From Procambarus clarkii (taxonomy: Eukaryota; Arthropoda; Malacostraca; Decapoda; Cambaridae): a stretch of 64,000 nt of DNA. Under the pieces are notes generated by a model that was given only the letters and a program-made list of their open reading frames with translations, did no database searches and was not told the origin of the DNA. Within the stretch, counting starts at the first letter, position 1, and every line of letters starts with the position of its first letter. The translations under genes were made by a program, and so were the position numbers. Positions 47,801 to 59,600 of this stretch are shown here, one piece after another. Location of the stretch: positions 4,131,360 through 4,195,359 of the forward strand of contig NC_091188.1 in assembly GCF_040958095.1 (NCBI RefSeq), written 5' to 3'.

Positions 47801-50800
47801 GCCAAGGCTATAAGCTAAGTGGTAGAAACAAGGGTTAGTACTGTTAGTAAGCGCGCTGGTGTTTTCTCGAGCGTCCTGAAAAGGAAATACATGTGTGAGG
47901 AAACAAATTAGAAAACGGAACGGAAATGATAGAAAACCAACACAGAAATAATATTTCAGTGTAAACCGGAAATGAAGACCTTCCTGAATGGTCGGAAAAG
48001 TTATATTAGATAACTATGTGCATAACCACTTAATGAATACTGACAGCACAGCATTAGTCGAAGTAAGTTTTTTTTTTTTAATGTAATGTGACATGCAAAA
48101 TACAGAACATGTGAATTAGAACGTAATTTTCCCCCCCAAAATATCACTTTACAGAAGAGGGTTCAGAAGTTATCATTTAGTATCAAAACAGATCCAAAAC
48201 TCAAGAGGTATATACTCTTTATATATATAACAAATTTGTTAGGCAAAGACCGCCAAGTTGGGCCCAAGGATGCCACGGAGTTTGCACCATCGTAGTACAG
48301 TATTTATATGTCATTTGCTGAAGTTAAATCTCACACCAGAAGAAAAGTAATAATCTAGAATCTGGAGAAGAGACTCGAGACAGTGTTAGTGCCAACTGCG
48401 GTGGTCTGCGACCCGTCCGACGGACTCTAAAAGAGTCATTCATCGCTGTTATGTGTCTTGAGGTCATTTGTCAGTGTAGAACAGAAACTGAAGAGGTGGT
48501 TCTCAAGAGGCTTGTAGTTGTAATATGCCAACTAATTGCAATCTAATTATCTGCAGATAGATGACAATCGAGCAATCTTGAGCTGACAAGATTTGTGAAA
48601 CTTTCACACAAACAAGGAAAGTTTGTGCATTTTACCCAGTGTAGGGTATGAATACTGTATATACGGTATTGATGTAATGACCGCTTACCCTGCCGTAATA
48701 ACCGCGGCCTCTATTGTAATAACCCAATGTTCCCCAGTATTAATCCTGTTATCTTGTGATCTCTCATAATCGTACTATACGCTCTCTGTTGTACATCTCT
48801 GTCTCTTCACTCAATACCCCAGCTTAACACTGTTACAGTCCAGTATGACCCCTCACTGGACGGCCACGTATGTAAGAGGAATATTAAATGAGGAAGATAC
48901 ACCAAGGACAAGGGTTATTAGTAAAAAAAAAACAATAACAAAACACATTTACACTGCCACCACCTTCCCGACCAACCATACCTGAATGTGTCAATCACCG
49001 ATCCCCCAGGAAGGCAAGGAATCAGTAACCATGGGACTCCGGGTAATATGAATTTCAGAAATAAATTTTGGAAAATTAGTTTATGTAATTTACGTTACTT
49101 ATTTGAATCCAAGGGCAACTTTAGTATCTATTAATAGTAGGAGAACATGGGGGCTTCCAATACAACACCTAAAAATGACAAAGTAGCAAAATATATCAAA
49201 GGGGAGTTAAGTGAATACCACTGGACAAGCTATACAATTTATTTTATGAAACATGTAAATTAAGACAATTTGAACACATAACCTATTCTATTTCCCTAGA
49301 GGCATAATGGATATTTACCGAGGACACAAAACTCAAGTGCACTATACCTTAAATACCCGCACCACGGCCAAGATGTTGATGGCTGCCCTCAGTCCCGAGG
49401 ATACGGGCGTGCGGCCCTGTTCCTAATACACTCCCAAGACACACTAATGAAATTTAGTTTTTCCAACCTATTGCTGGGAAGGATTACTCCTCCCACCATC
49501 TACTACAGCCCCAGGGCTCCACCCATTATTTTGGCCCTGGCCAACCATTTAACACGTAGGCCTGAGGTCCCTACTCCTATCTTAGAGGAGACAGGCTTGA
49601 ACATAAATTATCAGTTTTGTAAACATTGCTCGCAGGTGTCTGGGCTCCATAGACGCGCCTTGTCCCCCTTCTCTAGCTGGGGAGAGCTGACTCAATCTTC
49701 AGAAATTCATGTAGCTTTCCACGACAGATCAGTGAAGGTGATTGGCCTGAGATAAGGGCCAAGTCCTTATTGGCCCTAGAGAGCCAGACCTCAGGCCTAC
49801 GTGTTAAATGGTTGGCCAGGGCCAAAATAATGGGTGGAGCCCTGGGGCTGTAGTAGATGGTGGGAGGAGTAATCCTTCCCAGCAATAGGTTGGAAAAACT
49901 AAATTTCATTAGTGTGTCTTGGGAGTGTATTAGGAACAGGGCCGCACGCCCGTATCCTCGGGACTGAGGGCAGCCATCAACATCTTGGCCGTGGTGCGGG
50001 TATTTAAGGTATAGTGCACTTGAGTTTTGTGTCCTCGGTAAATATCCATTGTGCCTCTAGGGAAATAGAATAGGTTATGTGTTCAAATTGTCTTAATTTA
50101 CATGTTTCATAAAATAAATTGTATAGCTTGTCCAGTGGTATTCACTTAACTCCCCTTTGATATATTTTGCTACTTTGTCATTTTTAGGTGTTGTATTGGA
50201 AGCCCCCATGTTCTCCTACTATTAATAGATACTAAAGTTGCCCTTGGATTCAAATAAGTAACGTAAATTACATAAACTAATTTTCCAAAATTTATTTCTG
50301 AAATTCATATTACCCGGAGTCCCATGGTTACTGATTCCTTGCCTTCCTGGGGGATCGGTGATTGACACATTCAGGTATGGTTGGTCGGGAAGGTGGTGGC
50401 AGTGTAAATGTGTTTTGTTATTGTTTTTTTTTACTAATAACCCTTGTCCTTGGTGTATCTTCCTCATTTAATATTCCTCTTACATACGTGGCCGTCCAGT
50501 GAGGGGTCATACTGGACTGTAACAGTGTTAAGCTGGGGTATTGAGTGAAGAGACAGAGATGTACAACAGAGAGCGTATAGTACGATTATGAGAGATCACA
50601 AGATAACAGGATTAATACTGGGGAACATTGGGTTATTACAATAGAGGCCGCGGTTATTACGGCAGGGTAAGCGGTCATTACAATGGTGGCAGCGGTGGGA
50701 TGAGAGGGGGTGGAGAGGGAAATATCTGAGTGGGGAATTGAGTGGGAGAAGCCAAGGTATCCACGACCACCCTACCCTCAGGTCAACCTCTTGACCCTGA

Positions 50801-53535
50801 CAAATGGGCGACAGGGGGGGGGGGGGAAGAGGAGGAGACGAATGACGGCCAAGGGGAGGGGAGAAGGAAGGAGGAGAGAGGGAGAAGGAAAGGAGGGGAG
50901 AAGGGGAGGGAAAAGAGGGGAGAAGGGAGAACCAATGATCTGAGCCCCAGATCATTACATTGACACAAAATGTAAAACTTACTCAGTGTACTGTATATAC
51001 ATCACAAACACGGATCACAGCAAACTGTGTATACATTTAAATACACGCTATCATAAATATAAACGAGTATTTCAGAAACTCGTACCAAATGACATTCGCA
51101 AACTGTGCGGAAGATTGAAATCCGAAACACGCCTCTGTAAACAATAATCTAAATATTAAACATTAAAAACATTTGACAGCCGTGAAGTGTAGAGCGACAC
51201 ATTGACACCGTCAATACCACGCTGACACTGGAAATGACCCCACACTCACATTAACACACACACAGAGGGTTCCTCTACGCTGGCATCTTCAGATAAATTT
51301 ACCAGAACAGACACCAAGGAGACGTTCGGAAAGTTGCTGGAAGGCCAGTCAAGTTGTCTTCCGCACAAAAAATTTATGTTTTTTTATTAAATATTTAAAA
51401 GCATCAGACATCATATACTTTTGGATTTCGATTACAATTACGTAATAAGACTAATCAAACCAGAGGGAATGAAGATTAGTGGCCTAAGAGGCTCACACAG
51501 CCTTTCGAAATTCTGGACCCCGAGGCCCGGCCTAGGACCAAGGTGTGGCTCCAGGCTGGGCTCGGGAAGTAGAACTGCCGAAATCCTCTCCAAGTACACT
51601 AGGAATAGGATAAACCCTACTACCAACTCTTAAAGAACTCCACTCATCATCTCTCCATTATGATATGTCATAGCTCACCGAGACCCTTTACATTAATCCT
51701 GTATGGATTAATGTAAAGTCCTTCATACAACATAGCACTCAAACCAATACACCATCCTCCTCCTGTAGTTTCCATAGGACTACTTGTGAGGAACAGTGTC
51801 AAACACACACACACTCACAATCGAGGAAGATGCAGTCTGTTCAGTCCTCTCTTTCCTATTTGATTGCTGTCATCTTGTAGAACACATTGGTTACGTAGGA
51901 CTTTCCATCGGTGAATGCATGTCGATGTTTGGAAACAAAACATCTACTTGTTCTCGAACAATTCTTCTAATCAGTCTCTCAAAGACTTGGCAGAAAGTAA
52001 GTTCATTCATGTGTTTGCTGAAAATGCTAAACTGGCGAGAACGATCAAAATAGAAGAGATTTGCAATACATTGCAAAAAAGTCAGTAGAGTTAAATACAA
52101 ATAATTGTAAAGTGACTAAAACAGAAACTGAAACCAAGTAGGCCAAGAAGATAATACACAATGAAGGGGGAACCACTTTCCTGAATCAAGCAAAGAAGAA
52201 TACCTAGAAGCAGATACAATACCCAGTGATACCCCAGAAGCACACATGAATAGCATATCAACAACATATTCGAATCTTGTAAGTATCAGAATAGCATTCG
52301 CCAAACTAAATAAGACATTCATTCGTAAGATTTAGTATGCAGCACCGACAGTGTCCACCTCAAAAAAAAAAAGATCCATAAATTTGAATAAGTACAGAGA
52401 CATGCACCAAAGGCTTGACCCAAGACCACGTGGAATAGGGTATGAAGAAAGGCTGAAGAAGATAGGAGAAAATACCTGGAGGAATTGACAGGGGGTAGCA
52501 ATGGAGGTAATCTTTACAATGAACAACATTGTAACAAGACGACACAAGTGGAAGTTAGAGTCACGGAAGAACTAGACATATTATGAAAAACATCTCTAGT
52601 ATGAGAGTAGGAAAATAGTGACGTAGATGAGATGGTAGTAGATGACAAACGTCATCCGCAATTTTAAAAGTAGACATAAGAGAATAGTACTTCGTGAGTA
52701 ATTTTATCAATCTAGGAAGCGGGATCCCTACAGTTGAAGCTCGATATTGCAGATACAAATAGGTGCGCCTGCACGCTCTCTTCTCTCGTTTCTCCTCCCT
52801 CCCTTTCTCTCCCTCCCTCCCCCTCTCTTTCTTTCTCTCTTTCTCTCTCATTTCAGTCCATTAAAATTCACCATATAATTACTTCAAATTCTAAGCTAAT
52901 TGTTACTCAATTTATATAAAAAATATAAGTGCTTTAGACTGCTTAGTCCAGCCATTATTGTAACGATTTGAATTAGTAATGAAAACGTTTCTAATTCTAA
53001 TTCGTAATGAGATGAGGGAGGAGGATTTCGTTAAAGAAATGTTAAAGCACATAAATGTAAACTTTCATGGTAAGATAAACAAGGTTAATAAAACATTAGA
53101 GGGAATTAGAAACAGTTAAACATTGCCATATACTGAGCAAATTAAAATAAGAAATTGTAAAAATATAAAGGAAATAAAAAGAAATCCAGTCTGTTAATTA
53201 AGAATTAAAATAATACAAATCCAAGATAAAAGCAAGCCATGTAAAAGCTGCAAGGCAGAGAGCAGTTAGAGAGCAAGAAACAGCTTAGGTCAGATAAATC
53301 CCCATAAATGCAAGTGTTAGATCAAGGATAAATACATATCATAACAGAAAACGTGGAATGGACAGTGTTTGAGTGTGAAGATCGTGGCATCATGAGCCGA
53401 TAGACTTGTGCAAGAGGAAAACCTGATAAAAAACAGCTAATGAAGAGCACAATATTTTAGTATAATCGAACAAATAACAGGCTACAGAAGAATGTGCAAT
53501 GCATTACAATCCAAACACACACACACACACACACA

Positions 53536-53570
<35 letters not shown>

Positions 53571-53575
53571 GCGCG

Positions 53576-53672
<97 letters not shown>

Positions 53673-56600
53673 AGTTAATCTTCAGTCTTCACCTATGTTA
53701 AGTAAATAGAACAATAACGGAGAAAAGATGAAGAAAACAAAGACAGTGCAAGAACAAGTATCCGGACAGATTTACAAAGGTGACAGTAAAGATGAAGCCA
53801 AGTAAAAAAAAAATCTAAGTATTGAATTATTGACTTGAGAAAAACATTAGCATAGAGTTAGAAGGTTGAGTTTATTAGTCAAATTGTCAAACGAGGAACA
53901 CTGAATAATAGATTACAATTAAATGCAAATAACCATGCCAAAAAAAAATTTAATTTCATACAAAATTTACATAAAAACTGGATGGACTGAATATTAAAAA
54001 ATGCAGGCCTATGAATAAAAATGAGTGAGCTGCTTAACTGAAACTAAATCAAATAAGACTATCTTTAGTGAAATCACATTACAAAAAAAAGGAAAAAAGG
54101 GTGTTTGAAGAAATAACAGTACGGTACTGGTAAGAGATCCTCTTCAAATTAATGAAGTTTGACTGCACAGAACAATATACAAATCCCAAACATTGCAAAT
54201 TTACGTGCAAGGAGACAAAAATATTTGTGTATAAATAAATATAAAGAGAATGTAGTAAATAAATAACCCAAACCCCACACACGAAGTAAAATGAAAGTGA
54301 CGTTTGGGTCCGTCCTGGATGCTTGACAAATCGCAACTGAGAAAGTGGAAACTTGTGTCAGTATAACCCCAATAGGGAAGCCGAGGTGAGAAAAAGTAAC
54401 AATACAATCAACAATTTTACAAAGTAGTCATATCATACCCTTGATAGAGTAGGTTAACATGCACAATATTGAATGTAGAAACCCTCATGAAAATGGGCTT
54501 ATTAGCAGAGTCGACCAAGAAAGAGAAAAGCAATTATCAGGACAAATGAGGGGACCTTTGACAAGCCGCTGGTTTCCTGTCCTCCTCGAGGCCACTAATG
54601 TGTTAGTGGCCCTCGGGTAAATTCAGGTTAGGAAACTTTAGTTTATACTAAAATTCGGACAGCTTATGAAGCTGAAACAAAAGGTAAATGGACAATTAAA
54701 TTTCTCAATTTGATTTGATAATTCAATTTTTTAATTTAAATGTACCAGACAAAAAATTGGCAACCCATCCTCCTAAAATGATAGTATTGTACTTATAGCA
54801 AGCGTTTGGTCACACATACAAATATACACCTATATTCTGTTTGAGGGGGGGGGGAGGAAGCCAAGAATCTCTGAATAAACAAGCTACACCAAAACAGATA
54901 CAGAACTGGAAAATGTGAAATACAAACATGATAGACTAGAATATTAAAAGATGGAACGGTGCTGTATAAAGACCTAACCAAAACAGCATTCCAAAGAAAC
55001 CTAATTAACTTAAAGGTGTATATGAAAATTCTATAAACTAATAAAGTATTGGATATAATCATTTCGGCTGCATACAGTATGTATTATGCAAAACATTGCT
55101 CAGTTCTCGACTAGAATACAGGAAAAATACAAAAATTTGCTAAACAGGTGCTGGAAACCAATGGAAAAGAAGGAGAGAGTTTTGGAACAAAGAGAAGACA
55201 TCTTAACTTACAAACCTCTCAGAAATTTAAACTGGTTTTAAATTAATGCAATAAAGTGAGAATAAATATATTTTGAAAAAGTAATAGTGTAACAGCAAAA
55301 GAATAAAAATGCAGAAAATACACTTTAAAATATCACTGAACCAACGAAAGACATGTTTAAGGCATTAAACAAATTCAGCGTATGTGGAATATATTTTTGT
55401 TTAGTGAACCAACATTATACCAGCAACAAATTATTAAAATGAAGTTCACTGAAATAAATACGAAAATATAGACACTATAAATAAATATTGATAAAATAAA
55501 GCTGTAGGATCAGACATCACTCTGGAACCTAGAAGAATGTGAGAAAGAACTTTGCTAACCACTTTTGGATTATTCAGGTTGTCATGTCAAGATGGGTAAA
55601 TTAACAGCAAATGGCAAATTTTCAATTGTTTGCCAGAATATAAAAGGATAGTGAGAGGCCCTCTAAACAAAGGTCCTATCTACCTGACAAGTGCGTCTGT
55701 TAAAATACTTTAGAAACCAAGAAGAAAAAAGTAAGTGAAAAATCTGGAGGGAGAAATGTGTTACTAATCAAACAATTCTGTTATAGGTTGTGAAAATCTT
55801 GTACACTATGTCAAACTTAGTGAGCTTCCGCAACAGTATAAATTCAACAAAGTGGAAGAATAGGTGGCATTTCATGGACTTAAAAAAGCTTTTGAGAGTT
55901 CCCTATAATAGTAATAACATTTCAAACTACAAAATAAAGAAAGAATAAAAAGTGCGTTTAGTTATGCACTAAATTAGAGCATTAGAGAATTTTTAATCTG
56001 AAAAAAATTAAAATGATTAAGGAAAACTGTTACCACGCTGCAGTTACCAGTGGGGGTTCCACAAGGATTAGTACTGACCCCGGAAGTAACTAGTAGGGTT
56101 ACCCGGCCAGCACGAGTACTGGTGCTGGCCGGGTAACTACTATTGTTAGTACCGGTACTAACAACAGTACCAGTACTAACAGTACCAGTACTAACAGTAC
56201 CAGTACTAACAACAGTACCAGTACTGTTGCGACAAGTCACTACCCAAGCCTGCATGTAAACAACCAGGAGTCCACACTATATGAAGCTCAATACATCTGC
56301 AACAGGTCATATTTTATATATTTTAAATTTAAAAATAGAAACCGATAATTAATGCAGCTCAGATAAGGTGATGTGAGTGAGCAGATGGTGCAGTTTTCAC
56401 TTTAGTTCTAGTAAAATATCCATTACAGAGGTGCTCCGTGTGGAATGATGAGGTAATCCCATCCTGTACAATATGCTGTCAACAATCCACACACACAAGT
56501 GAGGGCCGAGAGGAAGTTACTTACCCTCAACAGACACTTCAACATCCTCCACAGAACCGGTGACGTTGGAGATGGTAAAGAACGAGGTCTTCCCTACAGC

Positions 56601-59600
56601 TGTGGCTGCTAGCGACTGTCCACTCACTACAATGCGGTTGGGGTCTGCCTGCACCTGCAGATTTTAAAAAGGGAAATTGTAAATGCTAATGAATGAGCTC
56701 GCCAAAGGTGCTACAGCATGATATCTTCAATTACATCTAACATAACAAAGGCTCGAATTCCCGTAGTTATATAAACTTCAGCAAGCAATGTACTATATTT
56801 TACTAAAAAAATGTAGTAATATATATACAGTTTCACACGTTATAGGGAAGTAGTGTGAATTTGACATTGAAAAAAAAAACTTTGCCGAATTAACAGGTTG
56901 CACGAAAGAGTATTAAACATTAGCTTAGAACCACCAGCTTGTGGTGGTTCATCACAAGGGTGATTATCAGATTCATCACAACACATGCCGAGATGACGAC
57001 GGCTTCCTTTTCTCGCACGAGTAACCGAACCTCAAACTGAATATATGTGGACGGAATTCCTAGCTTGACACGTCTATGTCCAAAATACTAGCAGACAATT
57101 AAGGTTCCCTAAGTCCTCTTAAAGAAAATATATCAACATGCTTCTCGTGTGTTTTAGGGATTTACAACTACATATCCTTTGATTTTCAAAATGATCACAG
57201 ATAATATTTATAATAATTTATATACATATTCCTGCACAAAGACATACATATCTGCACTTCCAGAGGCCACTAACCTTGGCTACAAACGGAGAGCCTTGGA
57301 CTGGCTCTTTGTTGAAGGAGATGTTGATAGAATGGTCAATGGCTTCCAGAGGCACAAAAGACACCGCGAACCTTGAATAAAGATACAGAAAATTAAACAT
57401 GGCCACTCCAAAGTCCCTCAACATTAGCACTGGGATAGATATTACTTATTATTTTTAGACAGAGTGAGGTTCCCGCTGCTGGTTACAAGTATTTTAGGCA
57501 ACACCGACTTAAAAATCTCTTGACATGTAGCTTGCATCCTATTAAAAGCAAAAGTAAAATTGTCAAGATGTGGAAAACAGGCATATCTGAAAATGAGGCA
57601 ACAAATCTACAAATAATTTGAAAAGCATATTTGTAACTAACTAAATTTCCTCTCTGGCTTCCTCCAGTAATCTAGGAAACGTCTTCCAGCCAACCCGAAA
57701 AACATGAAATAAGAACATCACACCAACTGAGGTGATGAAGTTAAATGAGCAAAGTTTTTTGTGATAGTGGATAGATAATTCAATATCGCTATATAATTAT
57801 ATATATCACTATATGATATACATGATAATTGTGGTGTTCACAATTCACTAGATGAACTATCCACTAGTATTAAGACTATCTTCCTAGTAGTTCATTAGTT
57901 GACCGTCACAATATAAATACAGAGTAACCACAGTTTTGTATTGTGCCCTTTATCAGTGCTCAACAGTTACCGCCAACAGCCATAATGCTTAAAATTCATC
58001 TTGAGCTCCGGGAAAGATGAAACAGTCACTACTAACCAAACAGGTGTGGAAGTGTTAGAGGTGGGGAAACCTACCTGGCTGAACCCTGAGGGTGAACCTG
58101 TGTGGGTATATTCCTGCCAGCTGCACTGATACTGATCTCCAAGTTGCCCTCGCCAGCCTCTGATGCGTCCACTGTAATCCACATTGTATATTAAGAAAAA
58201 TACACCAATATTATTTAACAATATAAACATGTAAAAGCATAAAATGGTTGCAAATTGCTAGAATATGCTTACTCATGGCATCTTTACCAGACCAGGAATA
58301 ACCTAGACGTGTCCTCACCTACAAACTGAAGGCTCTTGCCGATTGCACCTCTAGGCAGGTGGGAAACGCCCACCTTAGAGGCATCGTACACTTTACAGGT
58401 GAAGGGGGTGCCGGAGACGGCGGACTCGTTGTAGTTAACGATGATTGTGTGGGCACCCACCTCCACTGGCTTGAACTCTGCTATGAACCCTGCTCGCACG
58501 CTGCCAGACACACGCACTGGCAGCGTGGTATGGCTGGGTGCTGCACAGGACAAGAGAGAATTAGAGACTGACACACATATGTTGGAAGTAAATAATTATC
58601 AAAAGAAGGCGCTACGCCAGGGAGACTATGTTATTCTATGTTGGGAAGGCTGCCAATATTCTTGATAACATTAAAACAAGGTAAAACTTTTTAACGTGAG
58701 ATTTAGAAGTTACTAAAGAGAGCCATCAAGAGTATGTACTTACTCTTGACAGTGACGGTGAGCTCGGCGGAGCCGCCGCCGTCCACAGAGATGTTGAAGG
58801 CTGCAGGCTGGCCGACGGGGATGAGCTCGAGGTGTCGCAGCGTGAGACTGACCCGCGAGGTGTCGGCCACACGACACTCAAACGGACACCCGCGAACTGT
58901 CTCCCCGTTGAACTGTTACAAACATATTTACACTTATGTTATGTCCTTTATTATTATTATCCCAGTCCCATCCTAGTTACAGTTACTATGTTACATTGGA
59001 CATGTTTGTTCTCGTGTCATGTTTATTGAACAAGAGTTTAGGTAACAGTGTGTCCACATGAAACACTTACAAAGCTTAGATTTTTTAAAGTTTTATTAAC
59101 TACAAATATTGGGACTTGCAAGAGTCACAATATGACTCAGACTTGCGTGACTCAGCCTGTATATCGTGACGAGTTGTGACCGTGGTTTAATATAGTTTAT
59201 ATATAATATTCATGTCATTCCTGTCATCCTGTCATTCATACCCTCATCGTACTTAAGTCAAATATCATAGTGTTCATAATCTCTGCAGTCACACTCACGG
59301 TGGCTTCTGTGCTGTGAGGAGCTCGTCTTCTCCAACAGGCTCCACAAGAGCTGGAGCTGCTGCTAACGTTCAGTTGTTGCACTAAAGGCTGACAAGAGTT
59401 CATCTAGAGCCAAACACCGTCTTAGGCTTGTCCTTGCGTGGTGTTTATAGACACAGTAGTCTTTTAACTTCCGAGGGGGAGGGGAATGAAGTGTATTACA
59501 CTCTCCTACATCCAGAGTTGTAATTATTGTTGGTTTGGCTGCAGTTACTAGCGTAACTGTACTTTATCAAAGATGGGTTTATGTAAGTTTTTATTTACCT

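Noticed and set aside
49447..49909. Duplicated small gene (MKFSFSNLLLGR...) on both arms of the inverted repeat
   Set aside because: The shared frame runs only 41 codons to the arm end and then diverges; no known motif.
50596..50968. Long frames in the purine-rich tract
   Set aside because: Biased gga/gag composition, no motif, inside an intron.
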